DNA from: Eubacterium sp. AF16-48
GTDB lineage: Bacteria > Bacillota > Clostridia > Lachnospirales > Lachnospiraceae
Direction: 5' to 3'
Length of the DNA stretch: 64,000 nt
Assembly: GCF_003479405.1 (NCBI RefSeq)
Contig: NZ_QUHB01000002.1
Location: 1-64,000 of the forward strand
Shown piece after piece: positions 27,849-39,224 of the stretch. Within the stretch, counting starts at the first letter, position 1, and the number at the start of each line of letters is the position of its first letter. The translations under genes were made by a program, and so were the position numbers. Below the pieces are notes generated by a model. It did no database searches. It had not been told where the DNA came from and saw only the letters and a program-made list of their open reading frames with translations.

Positions 27849-28166
27849 ATGGCACAAGTAATGAGAATTACACTTAAGGCTTACGATCACAAATTAGTAG
27901 ATCAGTCAGCAAAGAAAATTGTTGAAACTGCAAAGAAAACAGGAACTGAAGTGAGTGGTCCTGTACCTCTTCCAACAAAGAAGGAAGTAGTTACAATTCT
28001 TAGAGCTGTACACAAGTACAAAGACTCTAGAGAGCAGTTTGAACAGAGAACTCACAAGAGACTTATCGATATCGTAGCTCCAAACCAGAAGGCAGTTGAA
28101 GCTTTATCAAGATTAGAAATGCCAGCAGGTGTGTACATCGATATTAAGATGAAGAACGACAAATAA
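27849..28166 (+). CDS. rpsJ: 30S ribosomal protein S10
   Basis: This 105-residue protein belongs to the 30S head and also acts as NusE in antitermination. It has [52 protein letters not shown] and the RLIDI strand. The AAGGAGG lies 12 nt before the ATG with a T-run between, a rather long spacing. It is the first gene of the cluster. Confidence 0.97.
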   Translation: MAQVMRITLKAYDHKLVDQSAKKIVETAKKTGTEVSGPVPLPTKKEVVTILRAVHKYKDSREQFEQRTHKRLIDIVAPNQKAVEALSRLEMPAGVYIDIKMKNDK

Positions 28167-28274
28167 TTTTAGAGAGTTATCCTTGAAGGTTTATATAGTA
28201 ACTAATAGTTACGGAAACTGTTCTAGGATGATCGCGGTAAGCGATCCGCTGTAGATTAACAGGAGGTAATTAAA
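28167..28274 (+). other. Structured spacer between rpsJ and rplC
   Basis: The 108-nt spacer is long for this operon. It contains GTAACTAATAGTTAC, an outer ATCCT/AGGAT pairing and a GATCGC-GGTAA-GCGATC hairpin just upstream of the rplC ribosome binding site. It may modulate rplC translation or be a processing site. Confidence 0.45.
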
Positions 28275-28904
28275 ATGAAGAAAGCTATTTTAGCTACAAA
28301 AGTTGGTATGACTCAGATATTCAACGAGAATGGTGAATTAGTACCTGTGACTGTTCTTCAGGCAGGACCATGTGTTGTTACTCAGGTAAAAACAGTGGAA
28401 AATGACGGATACAGTGCAGTACAGGTTGGATTCCAGGATATCAGAGAAAAGCTTGTTAACAAACCTGTTAAAGGTATGTTTGACAAGGCAGGAGTTTCTT
28501 ACAAGAGATATGTAAGAGAATTCAAACTTGAAGGAGAATACGCAGTTAAAGATGAAATCAAGGCTGACGTATTTGAAGCAGGAGATAAGGTTGACGCTAC
28601 TGCAATTGCAAAGGGAAAAGGCTTCCAGGGCGCAATCAAGAGACACGGACAGTCAAGAGGACCTATGGCTCATGGTTCTAAATACCACAGGCATGCAGGT
28701 TCAAACGGTTCATGTTCAACTCCTAGTAAGGTGTTTAAGGGCAAGAAGATGCCTGGTCACATGGGTGGCAAGAAAGTTACAACACAGAACCTTGAAATCG
28801 TTCGTGTTGACGCAGAAAAGAATTTACTCTTAGTTAAAGGTGCTATACCGGGACCTAAGAAAGCTTTAGTAACAATTAAAGAATCAGTTAAAGCCGGTAA
28901 GTAG
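28275..28904 (+). CDS. rplC: 50S ribosomal protein L3
   Basis: This 209-residue protein organises the peptidyl transferase region. It has [46 protein letters not shown] and [17 protein letters not shown] precedes the ATG. rplD follows after 23 bp. Confidence 0.97.
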   Translation: MKKAILATKVGMTQIFNENGELVPVTVLQAGPCVVTQVKTVENDGYSAVQVGFQDIREKLVNKPVKGMFDKAGVSYKRYVREFKLEGEYAVKDEIKADVFEAGDKVDATAIAKGKGFQGAIKRHGQSRGPMAHGSKYHRHAGSNGSCSTPSKVFKGKKMPGHMGGKKVTTQNLEIVRVDAEKNLLLVKGAIPGPKKALVTIKESVKAGK

Positions 28905-28927
28905 TATTTGAAAGGAGGAACACACAG

Positions 28928-29548
28928 ATGGCAACAGTATCTGTTTTAAATATGGAAGGAAGCGAAGTTGGAACAATAGAACTTAGCGATGCAGTATTTG
29001 GTGTTGAAGTTAATGAAAACTTAGTACATCAGGCAGTATTGAACCAGCTCGCAAATAACCGTCAGGGTACACAGAAAGCTAAAACCCGTTCAGAGGTTAG
29101 CGGTGGCGGAAGAAAGCCATGGAGACAGAAAGGAACAGGTCATGCAAGACAGGGTTCAACAAGATCTCCACAGTGGACAGGTGGCGGAGTTGTATTTGCT
29201 CCAACACCTAGAGATTATTCATTTAAGATGAATAAGAAAGAAAAGAGAATTGCTCTTAAGTCAGCATTGACATCAAGAGTTAACGAAGGAAAATTAATCG
29301 TAGTTGACGAGCTTAAGTTTGAAGCTCCAAAGACAAAAGAATTTGCAAAGGTTATGGCAAACTTAAAAGCTAACAAAGCTTTAGTAGTATTAAGCGAGAA
29401 CGATGCAAATGTTGTAAAGTCAGCTAAGAACATCCCTACAGTAAAGACAGCTTTAACAAATACTATTAATGTATACGACATCCTTAAGTACGATACAGTA
29501 GTTGTTGAAAAAGCAGCTGTAGAAACAATTGAGGAGGTGTACGCATAA
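28928..29548 (+). CDS. rplD: 50S ribosomal protein L4
   Basis: This 206-residue protein lines the exit tunnel. It has NRQGTQKAKTRSEVSGGGRKPWRQKGTGHARQGSTRSPQW. The stop shares one base with the rplW start (TAATG), so translation is coupled. L4 is the S10-operon autoregulator in some bacteria. Confidence 0.97.
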   Translation: MATVSVLNMEGSEVGTIELSDAVFGVEVNENLVHQAVLNQLANNRQGTQKAKTRSEVSGGGRKPWRQKGTGHARQGSTRSPQWTGGGVVFAPTPRDYSFKMNKKEKRIALKSALTSRVNEGKLIVVDELKFEAPKTKEFAKVMANLKANKALVVLSENDANVVKSAKNIPTVKTALTNTINVYDILKYDTVVVEKAAVETIEEVYA

Positions 29549-29847
29549 TGGCAGACCTTAAGTATTATGACGTTATACTCGCTCCTGTAATTACAGAGAA
29601 GAGTATGAACGCTATGTCAGAAAAGAAATACACATTCTACGTTCACACAGACGCAACAAAGGTTCAGGTTAAGGAAGCAGTTGAAAAAATGTTCGAAGGA
29701 GCAAAGGTTGCTAAGGTTAACACAATGAACTTAGACGGTAAGAACCGTAGAAGAGGATATGTTACAGGAAAGACCGCAAAGAGAAAGAAAGCTATTGTTC
29801 AGTTAACGGAAGATAGCGCTGATATTGAAATCTTTGCAGGACTGTAA
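29548..29847 (+). CDS. rplW: 50S ribosomal protein L23
   Basis: This 99-residue tunnel-exit protein docks trigger factor and SRP. It has YYDVILAPVITEKSMNAMSEKKYTFYV and the VNTMNLDGKNRRRGYVTGK loop. It starts on the last base of rplD. Confidence 0.97.
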   Translation: MADLKYYDVILAPVITEKSMNAMSEKKYTFYVHTDATKVQVKEAVEKMFEGAKVAKVNTMNLDGKNRRRGYVTGKTAKRKKAIVQLTEDSADIEIFAGL

Positions 29848-29959
29848 GATAAAAGTGAAAAGGAGACTTATCACTTGGGCAGATAAATAATCTGCCGTAA
29901 TGTTAAACGCAATAGAAGCGTGATAATAAATCTAGTTTGATTTTGAAAGGAGAAATAAA
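29848..29959 (+). other. Structured spacer between rplW and rplB
   Basis: This 112-nt spacer has three successive hairpins: AAGTGA/TCACTT, GGCAGAT-AAATA-ATCTGCC and ACGC/GCGT. None has a T-run. It is probably an RNA processing, stability or translational control element. Confidence 0.45.
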
Positions 29960-30802
29960 ATGGGAATTAAGACATTTAACCCATATACACCTTCAAGAAG
30001 AGCTATGACCATGCTTGATAACGTTGAGATTACAAAGGCTACTCCAGAGAAGTCTTTAACAAAATCTCTTAAGAAAACAGCTGGTCGTAACAATCAGGGT
30101 AAAATAACAGTTAGACACCACGGTGGTGGATCTAGAAGAAAATACAGAATCATCGATTTTAAGAGAAATAAAGTTGATGTTCCGGCAACAGTTAAGAGTA
30201 TCGAGTACGATCCAAACAGAACAGCTAATATTGCATTAATTAGCTATGCTGATGGAGAAAAGGCTTATATCCTTGCTCCAAGCGGATTAAAGGTTGGTGA
30301 CGTACTTATGAACGGTGAAAATGCTGATGTTAAAGTTGGTAACTGCTTACCATTATCAGCTATCCCGGTTGGTACAGAAATTCATAACATTGAGTTATAT
30401 CCTGGAAAGGGCGGACAGTTAGTACGTGCTGCTGGAAACGTAGCTCAGTTAATGGCTAAAGAAGGAAAGTATGCTACACTTAGACTTCCTTCAGGAGAAA
30501 TGAGAATGGTTCCTATCGTTTGCCGTGCAACAATCGGTACAGTTGGAAACATTGAACACGGTCTTGTAAACATTGGTAAAGCAGGACGTAAGCGTAATAT
30601 GGGTATCAGACCTACAGTTCGTGGTTCTGTTATGAACCCTAATGACCATCCACACGGTGGTGGTGAAGGACGTGCACCAGTTGGTCGTCCGGGCCCATGT
30701 ACACCTTGGGGCAAACCGGCTCTTGGTTTGAAGACTCGTAAAAAGAATAAGAAGTCTAACAAGATGATCGTTAGAAGACGTGACGGAAAGAACATGAAAT
30801 AG
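29960..30802 (+). CDS. rplB: 50S ribosomal protein L2
   Basis: This 280-residue protein is needed for subunit joining and peptidyl transfer. It has [22 protein letters not shown] and the C-terminal [21 protein letters not shown] segment with the functional His. GAAAGGAG precedes the ATG. rpsS starts 13 bp later. Confidence 0.98.
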   Translation: MGIKTFNPYTPSRRAMTMLDNVEITKATPEKSLTKSLKKTAGRNNQGKITVRHHGGGSRRKYRIIDFKRNKVDVPATVKSIEYDPNRTANIALISYADGEKAYILAPSGLKVGDVLMNGENADVKVGNCLPLSAIPVGTEIHNIELYPGKGGQLVRAAGNVAQLMAKEGKYATLRLPSGEMRMVPIVCRATIGTVGNIEHGLVNIGKAGRKRNMGIRPTVRGSVMNPNDHPHGGGEGRAPVGRPGPCTPWGKPALGLKTRKKNKKSNKMIVRRRDGKNMK

Positions 30803-30815
30803 GAGGTAGAAACTA

Positions 30816-31094
30816 ATGGCTAGATCATTAAAAAAAGGCCCATTTGCGGATGAGAGCTTATTAAAGAAAATTGATGCTATGAACGAATCAGGCGACAAGT
30901 CAGTTGTTAAGACTTGGTCAAGACGTTCAACAATTTTCCCACAGATGGTTGGACACACAATCGCTGTCCATGATGGTAGAAAGCATGTTCCAGTATATGT
31001 TACAGAAGATATGGTTGGACATAAACTTGGTGAATTTGTTTCTACTAGAACTTACAGAGGACATGGAAAAGATGAAAAGAAGGGTAAGAAATAA
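30816..31094 (+). CDS. rpsS: 30S ribosomal protein S19
   Basis: This 92-residue protein of the 30S head has [40 protein letters not shown] and [19 protein letters not shown] precedes the ATG. Confidence 0.97.
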   Translation: MARSLKKGPFADESLLKKIDAMNESGDKSVVKTWSRRSTIFPQMVGHTIAVHDGRKHVPVYVTEDMVGHKLGEFVSTRTYRGHGKDEKKGKK

Positions 31095-31126
31095 TACCCT
31101 TTAGAATTTGAAAGGAGGTCTCATCT

Positions 31127-31513
31127 ATGGCAAAAGGACATAGATCCCAGATAAAGAGAGAAAGAAATGCTAATAAAGATACAAGACCATCAGCAAAATT
31201 ATCTTACGCTAGAGTGTCTGTACAGAAAGCATGCTTCGTATTAGATGCCATCAGAGGAAAGGATGTTCAGAGTGCTATCGGTATTCTCACATACAATCCA
31301 AGATACGCATCAAGTGTAATTTTAAAATTATTAAATTCAGCAATTGCAAATGCTGAAAACAACAATAACATGGATGTTAGTAAACTTTACATTGCAGAAT
31401 GCTATGCAAATTCAGCACCTACAATGAAGAGAATTAAACCTAGAGCACAGGGTAGAGCTTATAGAATATTAAAGAGAAACAGCCACATTACAGTAGTGCT
31501 TGATGAGAGATAA
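31127..31513 (+). CDS. rplV: 50S ribosomal protein L22
   Basis: This 128-residue protein has a tunnel-reaching hairpin whose tip carries macrolide resistance mutations in other species. It has AKLSYARVSVQKACFVLDAIRGK and PTMKRIKPRAQGRAYRILKR. The N-terminus has about 16 extra basic residues (KGHRSQIKRERNANKDT), as in related clostridia. Confidence 0.97.
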   Translation: MAKGHRSQIKRERNANKDTRPSAKLSYARVSVQKACFVLDAIRGKDVQSAIGILTYNPRYASSVILKLLNSAIANAENNNNMDVSKLYIAECYANSAPTMKRIKPRAQGRAYRILKRNSHITVVLDER

Positions 31514-31528
31514 GATAGGAGGCAAAGT

Positions 31529-32176
31529 ATGGGACAGAAAGTTAATCCACATGGATTAAGAGTCGGAGTTATTAAAGACTGGGACTCAAAGTGGTATGCA
31601 GAAGCAGATTTTGCAGATAACTTAATCGAAGATTATAACATCAGAACATACCTTAAGAAGAAATTATACAACACAGGTGTTTCTAAGATTGAAATCGAAA
31701 GATCATCTGATAGAGTAAGAGTTAATGTTTATACAGCTAAGCCTGGTCTCGTAATCGGTAAGGGCGGTGCTGAAATTGAAAAAGTAAAAGCTGAAGTTCA
31801 GAAAATGACAGGAAAGAAGTTATTTATGGACGTTAAGGACGTTAAGAGACCTGACAAAGATGCTCAGTTAGTAGCTGAAAACATTGCTACACAGTTAGAA
31901 AACCGTGTAGCATTCAGAAGAGCTATGAAGTCAGCAATGTCCAGAACAATGAAGAGCGGTGCGTTAGGAATCAAGACATCTGTTTCAGGTCGTCTTGGTG
32001 GAGCTGATATGGCTCGTACTGAGTTTTATAGCGAAGGTACTATTCCACTTCAGACATTACGTGCTGATATCGACTATGGTTTCGCGGAAGCTGATACAAC
32101 TTACGGAAAAGTAGGTGTAAAGGTTTGGATTTACAACGGCGAAATACTTCCAACTAAAGAAGGGAGCGATAAATAA
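31529..32176 (+). CDS. rpsC: 30S ribosomal protein S3
   Basis: This 215-residue protein of the mRNA entry site has helicase-like function. It has [24 protein letters not shown] and the KH-domain loop [14 protein letters not shown], then [12 protein letters not shown]. The stop overlaps the rplP start by 1 base. Confidence 0.98.
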   Translation: MGQKVNPHGLRVGVIKDWDSKWYAEADFADNLIEDYNIRTYLKKKLYNTGVSKIEIERSSDRVRVNVYTAKPGLVIGKGGAEIEKVKAEVQKMTGKKLFMDVKDVKRPDKDAQLVAENIATQLENRVAFRRAMKSAMSRTMKSGALGIKTSVSGRLGGADMARTEFYSEGTIPLQTLRADIDYGFAEADTTYGKVGVKVWIYNGEILPTKEGSDK

Positions 32177-32613
32177 TGTTAATGCCAAAAAGAGTTAAAC
32201 ATAGAAAACAGTTCCGTGGTTCTATGAGAGGAAAGGCAACTAGAGGAAACAAGATTTCATATGGTGAATACGGTATCGTAGCAATGGAACCGGGCTGGAT
32301 TAAGTCAAATCAGATTGAAGCAGCCAGAATCGCAATGACACGTTACGTAAAGCGTGGTGGTAAAGTTTGGATTAAGATTTTCCCAGATAAGCCGGTAACA
32401 GCAACACCAGCTGAAACTCGAATGGGTAAAGGTAAAGGTGCACTTGAATATTGGGTAGCAGTAGTTAAGCCGGGCAGAGTAATGTTTGAAATTGCCGGTG
32501 TTCCGGAAGAAACAGCAAGAGAAGCATTACGTCTTGCAACACACAAACTTCCAATTAAATGCAAGGTTGTATCTCGTGAAGATTTAGAAGGCGGTGATAA
32601 CAGTGAAAATTAA
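32176..32613 (+). CDS. rplP: 50S ribosomal protein L16
   Basis: This 145-residue protein assists A-site tRNA positioning. It has [26 protein letters not shown] and GRMGKG-like [20 protein letters not shown]. The start shares a base with the rpsC stop, and the end overlaps rpmC. Confidence 0.98.
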   Translation: MLMPKRVKHRKQFRGSMRGKATRGNKISYGEYGIVAMEPGWIKSNQIEAARIAMTRYVKRGGKVWIKIFPDKPVTATPAETRMGKGKGALEYWVAVVKPGRVMFEIAGVPEETAREALRLATHKLPIKCKVVSREDLEGGDNSEN

Positions 32614-32812
32614 GGATTATGTAGAAGATTTAAGAGGTAAATCAGCTGCAGATTTACAAGAGGAATTAGTAGCTGCTAAGAAGGAACTTTTCAATTTAAG
32701 ATTCCAGAACGCAACAAACCAGTTAGATAACACAAGCAGAATTAAAGAAGTTAGAAAAAACATTGCCAGAATTCAGACTTTAATAGTCGAAAAGGCAAAT
32801 GCTGCTGAATAG
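32603..32812 (+). CDS. rpmC: 50S ribosomal protein L29
   Basis: This 69-residue helical-hairpin protein lies near the tunnel exit. GTG 32603 ([12 protein letters not shown]) is chosen over GTG 32594 because AAGGCGG is correctly spaced for it. It overlaps the end of rplP by 11 bp. Confidence 0.95.
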   Translation: MKIKDYVEDLRGKSAADLQEELVAAKKELFNLRFQNATNQLDNTSRIKEVRKNIARIQTLIVEKANAAE

Positions 32813-32846
32813 TTACAGGTTAATCCAATAAGAAAGGAGAATTGTT

Positions 32847-33101
32847 GTGGAAAGAAATTTAAGAAAGACACGTACAGGAAAAGTTGTCAGCGACAAGATG
32901 GATAAGACAATCGTTGTTGCTGTAGAGGATCATGTAAAGCATCCTTTATATAACAAAATCGTTAAGAGAACTTACAAATTAAAGGCTCACGACGAAGAAA
33001 ACCAGTGCGGTATTGGTGATACAGTAAAAGTTATGGAAACAAGACCACTTTCTAAAGATAAGAGATGGAGACTTGTTGAAATTATTGAAAAGGCTAAATA
33101 G
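32847..33101 (+). CDS. rpsQ: 30S ribosomal protein S17
   Basis: This 84-residue protein uses a GTG start behind AAGGAG. It has [22 protein letters not shown] and [24 protein letters not shown]. Confidence 0.97.
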   Translation: MERNLRKTRTGKVVSDKMDKTIVVAVEDHVKHPLYNKIVKRTYKLKAHDEENQCGIGDTVKVMETRPLSKDKRWRLVEIIEKAK

Positions 33102-33130
33102 GCCTTATATAGAGATAGGAGGAATACAGC

Positions 33131-33499
33131 ATGATTCAACAGGAAAGTAGACTTAAGGTCGCTGATAATACAGGCGCTAAAGAATTACTTACAATCAGAG
33201 TAATGGGCGGATCTACTAGAAGATATGCTAATATTGGTGATATCATCGTTGCTACTGTTAAAGATGCAACACCAGGTGGAGTTGTTAAAAAAGGTGACGT
33301 TGTTAAAGCTGTAGTAGTTCGTTCTGTTAAGGGCGCTCGTCGTAAAGATGGTTCATACATCAGATTTGACGAAAATGCTGCTGTAATTATAAAAGATGAT
33401 AAGACCCCAAGAGGAACTCGTATTTTTGGGCCGGTTGCCAGAGAGTTAAGAGACAAACAGTTTATGAAGATTGTTTCTTTGGCACCTGAAGTTTTATAG
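33131..33499 (+). CDS. rplN: 50S ribosomal protein L14
   Basis: This 122-residue protein lies at the subunit interface and is the docking site for RsfS. It has [35 protein letters not shown] and [19 protein letters not shown] precedes the ATG. Confidence 0.98.
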   Translation: MIQQESRLKVADNTGAKELLTIRVMGGSTRRYANIGDIIVATVKDATPGGVVKKGDVVKAVVVRSVKGARRKDGSYIRFDENAAVIIKDDKTPRGTRIFGPVARELRDKQFMKIVSLAPEVL

Positions 33500-33511
33500 G
33501 AGGTATGCATA

Positions 33512-33823
33512 ATGTCAGCTATGAAGATTAAAAAAGGTGATACAGTTAGAGTTATTGCCGGTAAAGACAAAGGTAAAGAAGGAAAAGTTAGTGCAGTAGA
33601 CGTTAAGAACGGAACTGTAACAGTCGAAGGTGTCAACATGCATACAAAGCACACAAAACCAAGTGCTCAGAATCAGAATGGTGGCATCATCACACAGGAA
33701 GGACCTATTCACATTTCTAACGTTATGCTTGTTGTTAAAGGACAGGTAACAAGAGTTGGATTTAAAGTTGAAGATGGAAAGAAAGTACGTATTGCCAAGA
33801 AAAATGGCAGCGTAATCGATTAA
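33512..33823 (+). CDS. rplX: 50S ribosomal protein L24
   Basis: This 103-residue assembly initiator has a KOW motif ([20 protein letters not shown]). GGAGG is 8 nt before the ATG. Confidence 0.97.
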   Translation: MSAMKIKKGDTVRVIAGKDKGKEGKVSAVDVKNGTVTVEGVNMHTKHTKPSAQNQNGGIITQEGPIHISNVMLVVKGQVTRVGFKVEDGKKVRIAKKNGSVID

Positions 33824-33845
33824 TTAAGAGAGGAGGTCCGAAAAA

Positions 33846-34385
33846 GTGAGCAGACTTAAAGAAACTTATTTAAACGAGATTATGGATGCTATGCAGAAAA
33901 AGTTCGAATATAAGAACGTAATGCAGATTCCAAAGCTCGATAAGATTGTAATAAACATGGGTGTTGGCGAAGCTAAAGAAAACCATAAAATTTTAGATAC
34001 AGCTGTTAAGGATCTTGAGACAATTACAGGTCAGAAAGCAGTTATTACAAGAGCTAAAAATTCAGTAGCTAACTTCAAGTTAAGAGAAGGACAGCCAATC
34101 GGATGTAAAGTAACTCTTAGAGGAGATAAGATGTACGAATTCTTAGACAGATTAGTAAATCTTGCACTTCCTCGTGTAAGAGACTTTAGAGGTGTTAACC
34201 CTAACGCATTTGATGGAAGAGGAAATTATGCACTTGGAATTAAAGAGCAGATTATCTTCCCTGAAATTGAATATGATAAGGTTGATAAGGTTAGAGGTAT
34301 GGACATTATTTTTGTTACAACAGCTAACACAGATGAAGAAGCTCGTGAATTATTGACATTATTTAATATGCCATTTGCAAAGTAA
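33846..34385 (+). CDS. rplE: 50S ribosomal protein L5
   Basis: This 179-residue 5S-rRNA-binding protein uses a GTG start behind GAGGAGG. It has [37 protein letters not shown] and [24 protein letters not shown]. Confidence 0.98.
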   Translation: MSRLKETYLNEIMDAMQKKFEYKNVMQIPKLDKIVINMGVGEAKENHKILDTAVKDLETITGQKAVITRAKNSVANFKLREGQPIGCKVTLRGDKMYEFLDRLVNLALPRVRDFRGVNPNAFDGRGNYALGIKEQIIFPEIEYDKVDKVRGMDIIFVTTANTDEEARELLTLFNMPFAK

Positions 34386-34400
34386 TTAGGAGGTAGATCC

Positions 34401-34586
34401 ATGGCTAGAACTGCTATGAAAGTTAAACAGCAAAGAAAAGCTAAGTTCTCTACACAGGCTTATAACCGTTGTAGAATCTGTGGTCGTCCACATGCTTATT
34501 TAAAGAAATACGGAATCTGCAGAATTTGCTTCCGTGAATTAGCATACAAGGGACAGATCCCAGGCGTAAAGAAAGCAAGCTGGTAA
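34401..34586 (+). CDS. rpsZ: 30S ribosomal protein S14, zinc-binding type Z
   Basis: This 61-residue short form has a zinc ribbon CRIC-x12-[15 protein letters not shown] and a terminal GVKKASW. Being C+ it needs zinc. Some Firmicutes keep a zinc-free paralogue elsewhere. Confidence 0.97.
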   Translation: MARTAMKVKQQRKAKFSTQAYNRCRICGRPHAYLKKYGICRICFRELAYKGQIPGVKKASW

Positions 34587-34613
34587 GAGAAAATTTGAAG
34601 GAGGAAGTAAACT

Positions 34614-35015
34614 ATGACTATGAGTGATCCAATCGCAGATATGCTTACAAGAATTCGTAATGCAAATACTGCAAAACATGATACTGTAGATGTTCCTGCA
34701 TCAAAGATGAAATTAGCTATTGCTGACATTCTTTTAAATGAAGGATATATCAAAAAGTATGATATTATAGAAGAAGGAAACTTCAAAACAATCAGAATCA
34801 CATTGAAATACGGTAAGGACAAAAACGATAAGGTTATTACAGGAATCAAGAAGATTTCAAAACCGGGTCTTCGTGTTTATGCCGGAAAAGATGAATTACC
34901 AAGAGTTCTCGGTGGACTTGGAGTAGCTATCATCTCAACAAACAAAGGTGTGATTACAGATAAGGAAGCAAGAAAAGCAAACGTAGGTGGAGAAGTTCTC
35001 GCATTCGTTTGGTAA
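34614..35015 (+). CDS. rpsH: 30S ribosomal protein S8
   Basis: This 133-residue central-domain protein represses the spc operon in E. coli. It has [14 protein letters not shown] and [30 protein letters not shown] lies 9 nt before the ATG at 34614. Confidence 0.97.
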   Translation: MTMSDPIADMLTRIRNANTAKHDTVDVPASKMKLAIADILLNEGYIKKYDIIEEGNFKTIRITLKYGKDKNDKVITGIKKISKPGLRVYAGKDELPRVLGGLGVAIISTNKGVITDKEARKANVGGEVLAFVW

Positions 35016-35039
35016 ATAAAAATTAGGAGGTAAGGCGAA

Positions 35040-35582
35040 ATGTCACGTATAGGAAGAATGCCTATCGCTGTACCAGCAGGAGTAACTGTTGATATAGCAG
35101 AAAATAATAAAGTGACTGTCAAGGGACCAAAGGGAGAACTCTCAAGAGTTTTACCTGAGGCTATGGACATTAAATTAGACGGCGACCATGTCGTTGTAAC
35201 AAGACCAAATGACTTAAAGAAAAACAAATCTTTACATGGTCTTACAAGAACACTTATTTACAATATGATCGTTGGTGTAACAGAGGGTTATACTAAGGTA
35301 TTAGAAGTAAACGGTGTTGGTTACAGAGCACAGAAGCAGGGAAAGAAGTTAGTTCTTTCACTTGGTTATTCACATCCGGTTGAAATGGAAGATCCTGAAG
35401 GAATCGAAACTGTTTTAGACGGACAGAATAAGATCACTGTAAAAGGTATTGATAAAGAAAAAGTTGGCCAGTATGCTGCTGAAATCAGAAGCAAGAGAGC
35501 TCCTGAACCATATAAGGGCAAAGGTATCAAATATGAAACAGAAGTTATCAGACGTAAAGTTGGTAAGACTGGTAAGAAATAA
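35040..35582 (+). CDS. rplF: 50S ribosomal protein L6
   Basis: This 180-residue protein has two repeats of one fold and lies near the factor-binding stalk base. It has [26 protein letters not shown] and [26 protein letters not shown]. Confidence 0.98.
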   Translation: MSRIGRMPIAVPAGVTVDIAENNKVTVKGPKGELSRVLPEAMDIKLDGDHVVVTRPNDLKKNKSLHGLTRTLIYNMIVGVTEGYTKVLEVNGVGYRAQKQGKKLVLSLGYSHPVEMEDPEGIETVLDGQNKITVKGIDKEKVGQYAAEIRSKRAPEPYKGKGIKYETEVIRRKVGKTGKK

Positions 35583-35599
35583 TTAAAGGAGTGTAGACG

Positions 35600-35968
35600 A
35601 TGGTTAGTAAGAAATCTAGAAGCGAAGTTCGCGTTAAGAAACATAACAGACTGCGTAATCATTTAAGTGGAACAACAGAGTGCCCACGTTTAGCAGTTTT
35701 TAGAAGTGATAATCATATGTATGCTCAGATTATTGACGATACAGTTGGAAAAACTCTCGTTGCAGCATCTACATTAGAAGCTGACATTAAGAAAGAGTTA
35801 GAAAAGACTAATAACGTTGATGCCGCAGCATATGTTGGTAAGGTTATCGGAGAAAGAGCAGTAGAAAAGGGTATTAAGGAAGTTGTTTTCGACAGAGGCG
35901 GCTTTATATACCAGGGTAAAGTTCAGGCATTAGCTGATGCAGCTAGAGAAGCTGGACTGGAATTTTAG
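35600..35968 (+). CDS. rplR: 50S ribosomal protein L18
   Basis: This 122-residue 5S-rRNA-binding protein has [18 protein letters not shown] and [35 protein letters not shown] precedes the ATG. Confidence 0.98.
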   Translation: MVSKKSRSEVRVKKHNRLRNHLSGTTECPRLAVFRSDNHMYAQIIDDTVGKTLVAASTLEADIKKELEKTNNVDAAAYVGKVIGERAVEKGIKEVVFDRGGFIYQGKVQALADAAREAGLEF

Positions 35969-35985
35969 TTGAGGAGGTAACACAC

Positions 35986-36495
35986 ATGAAACGTGAGATA
36001 ATTGATGCAAGTCAGTTAGAATTAGAAGAGACAGTAGTATCAATCAAACGTGTTACTAAGGTAGTAAAGGGTGGACGTAATATGCGTTTCGCAGCTTTAG
36101 TAGTAGTTGGTGATAAACATGGACACGTTGGTGCAGGTTTAGGAAAAGCAGCTGAAATTCCTGAAGCAATTCGTAAAGGTAAAGAAGATGCTATTAAGAA
36201 CCTTATTACTGTTCCTGTAGATGAGAATAACAGTATTCCATACGATGTTATTGGAAAATTCGGAAGTGCTGAAGTACTTCTTAAGAAAGCTAAGGAAGGT
36301 ACTGGTGTTATCGCCGGAGGTCCTGCACGTAGTGTTGCAGAACTTGCCGGAATCACAAATATCCGTACAAAGTCTTTAGGTTCAAAGAATAAGCAGAATG
36401 TAGTTCTTGCTACAATTGAAGGATTAGCTGCATTAAAGACTCCGGAAGAAGTAGCTTCACTTCGCGGTAAAACTGTAGAAGAGATTTTAGGCTAA
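35986..36495 (+). CDS. rpsE: 30S ribosomal protein S5
   Basis: This 169-residue fidelity protein is a target of spectinomycin resistance. It has [29 protein letters not shown] and [25 protein letters not shown] precedes the ATG. Confidence 0.98.
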   Translation: MKREIIDASQLELEETVVSIKRVTKVVKGGRNMRFAALVVVGDKHGHVGAGLGKAAEIPEAIRKGKEDAIKNLITVPVDENNSIPYDVIGKFGSAEVLLKKAKEGTGVIAGGPARSVAELAGITNIRTKSLGSKNKQNVVLATIEGLAALKTPEEVASLRGKTVEEILG

Positions 36496-36510
36496 TAGGA
36501 GGAAATGAAA

Positions 36511-36693
36511 ATGGCAGATAAATTAAAAATTACATTAGTAAAATCAACAATTGGAGCAGTTCCAAAAAACAAGAAGACTGCAGAAGCTTTAGGACTTACA
36601 AAGCTTAACAAGACAGTCGAAATGCCTGACAATGCTGCAGTCAGAGGTATGATTCAGAGGGTTAGACATTTAGTTAAAGTTGAAGAAATTTAA
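36511..36693 (+). CDS. rpmD: 50S ribosomal protein L30
   Basis: This 60-residue protein has LKITLVKSTIGAVPKNKKTAEALGL. ATG 36511 is chosen because GGAGG (36498-36502) is 8 nt away, whereas the in-frame ATG at 36505 is too close. Confidence 0.96.
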   Translation: MADKLKITLVKSTIGAVPKNKKTAEALGLTKLNKTVEMPDNAAVRGMIQRVRHLVKVEEI

Positions 36694-36718
36694 TCTAATT
36701 AGATAAGGAGGTGCGACA

Positions 36719-37159
36719 ATGGATTTATCAAACTTAAAGCCTGCTGAGGGCTCAAAACATAGTGATAATTTCAGAAGAGGCCGTGGACATGGTTCAGGAA
36801 ATGGCAAGACAGCCGGTAAAGGTCATAAAGGACAGAAAGCACGTTCAGGAAGCCCTAGACCAGGTTTTGAAGGTGGTCAGATGCCATTATACAGAAGAAT
36901 CCCAAAGAGAGGCTTCACAAATATTAATACAAAGAACATTGTAGGAATTAATGTTACAGCTTTGGAAAGATTTGACAATGATACAGTAGTAACTGTAGAA
37001 ACATTACTTGAAGCTGGGGTAATTAAAAATCCTAGAGACGGTGTTAAGATACTTGGTAATGGTGAAATCACTAAGAAACTCACAGTAAAAGTTGATGCTT
37101 TTAGTGAAGGTGCTAAGTCAAAGATTGAAGCCGCAGGTGGAACTTGTGAGGTGATCTAA
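36719..37159 (+). CDS. rplO: 50S ribosomal protein L15
   Basis: This 146-residue protein has the glycine-rich basic N-terminal tail [24 protein letters not shown] and [10 protein letters not shown]. The secY ATG follows its stop after one base. Confidence 0.97.
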   Translation: MDLSNLKPAEGSKHSDNFRRGRGHGSGNGKTAGKGHKGQKARSGSPRPGFEGGQMPLYRRIPKRGFTNINTKNIVGINVTALERFDNDTVVTVETLLEAGVIKNPRDGVKILGNGEITKKLTVKVDAFSEGAKSKIEAAGGTCEVI

Positions 37160-37160
37160 T

Positions 37161-38501
37161 ATGTTAGAAACCTTAAAGAAAGCATTAAAAGTTAAAGAGA
37201 TAAGAAAAAGATTACTTTATACATTTCTGATGTTAATAGTTGTAAGATTAGGTAGTCAGATACCTATTCCATTTGTAAACGGTGATGCAATAAAAGATAT
37301 TATGAGCAATTTCTCAAATGAAAACTTTAGTTTCTTTACTGCCATCACTGGTGGATCAATGGAAAAGATGTCGGTGTTTGCTTTGAGCATTACACCGTAC
37401 ATCACTGCATCTATTATCGTGCAGTTATTAACAATTGCTATTCCAAAACTTGATGAACTTCAGAAAGATGGGGAAGAAGGCAGAAAGAAATTAGCAGAAG
37501 TTACACGATATTTAACAGTTGCTCTTGCATTAATCGAGTCAACTGCCATGATTATTGGATTTGCAAATCAGGGAATATTTGATACAGACGCTATTAAGTA
37601 TGGTGATATGCATGCCATAAGAAAATGGGGAGTAATCGTAACAGGAATTTTGGCGATGACAGCCGGTTCAGCAGTTCTTATGTGGATTGGTGAACAAATC
37701 ACAGAAAAGGGTGTAGGAAATGGTATTTCTATTGTACTTACAATTAATATCGTTTCAGGTATGCCAAGTGATATTGCCAACTTATTTACAAACTTTGTTG
37801 CTAAAGATGGTATATCTCCAGGAATGAGAGGTCTTTCAGCTTTGATTATTATCGGAGTAGTTGTGGGAATTATCGTTCTTGTAGTAATCCTTCAGGGGGC
37901 AACACGAAAAATTGCAGTGCAGATGTCACAAAAAGTACAGGGAAGAAGACAGGTTGGTGGACAGCAGTCAAATATACCTCTTAAGGTTAACACTGCCGGA
38001 GTTATTCCAATTATCTTCGCATCATCATTATTACAGTTCCCTGTTGTAATTGCTCAGTTCTTCGGAAAAGATCCGGAATGGGCTCATTATCTTAGTCAGT
38101 CATATTGGTGTAATCCGGCGAATATGAAATATTCTATAGGATTTGTAGTATATATATTACTTATTATTTTCTTTGCATATTTCTACACATCAATAACATT
38201 TAACCCTCGTGAGGTTGCTAAAAACCTTAATGACAGAGGTGGTTTTATACCGGGAATCAGAAGCGGTAAGCCAACAGTTGAATATTTGACACAGATATTA
38301 AATTATATAATTTTAATCGGTGCAGTAGGACTTCTTATTGTAGCGGTTATTCCAATCGTTGCTTCAGGTGTAACAGGAGCAAAAGTTGGATTTGGCGGTA
38401 CATCAATTATCATTATCGTAGGTGTTATTCTTGAAACACTTCAGACTATTAAGTCAATGGTTTCAGAACGCAGTTACAGTACAGTCAGAGGAATATTCTA
38501 G
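37161..38501 (+). CDS. secY: Preprotein translocase subunit SecY
   Basis: This 446-residue channel protein has ten hydrophobic helices. It has the GSQIPIPFVN plug region, ITPYITASIIVQLL, ITEKGVGNGISI, VNTAGVIPIIFASSLLQFP and FNPREVAKNLNDRGGFIPGIRSGKPT. It exports the signal-peptide proteins seen elsewhere in the window. Confidence 0.98.
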   Translation: MLETLKKALKVKEIRKRLLYTFLMLIVVRLGSQIPIPFVNGDAIKDIMSNFSNENFSFFTAITGGSMEKMSVFALSITPYITASIIVQLLTIAIPKLDELQKDGEEGRKKLAEVTRYLTVALALIESTAMIIGFANQGIFDTDAIKYGDMHAIRKWGVIVTGILAMTAGSAVLMWIGEQITEKGVGNGISIVLTINIVSGMPSDIANLFTNFVAKDGISPGMRGLSALIIIGVVVGIIVLVVILQGATRKIAVQMSQKVQGRRQVGGQQSNIPLKVNTAGVIPIIFASSLLQFPVVIAQFFGKDPEWAHYLSQSYWCNPANMKYSIGFVVYILLIIFFAYFYTSITFNPREVAKNLNDRGGFIPGIRSGKPTVEYLTQILNYIILIGAVGLLIVAVIPIVASGVTGAKVGFGGTSIIIIVGVILETLQTIKSMVSERSYSTVRGIF

Positions 38502-38544
38502 AAGATATCAGATAATTTAGGGGACGGCTTATGCTGCCCCCTAA

Positions 38545-39222
<678 letters not shown>

Positions 39223-39224
39223 AA

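Noticed and set aside
30445..30958. Long minus-strand frames opposite rplB and rpsS
   Set aside because: They are antisense shadows of strongly biased ribosomal protein codons.
33136..33654. 172-codon minus-strand frame opposite rplN and rplX
   Set aside because: It is an antisense shadow with no start signal, and both sense genes are certain.
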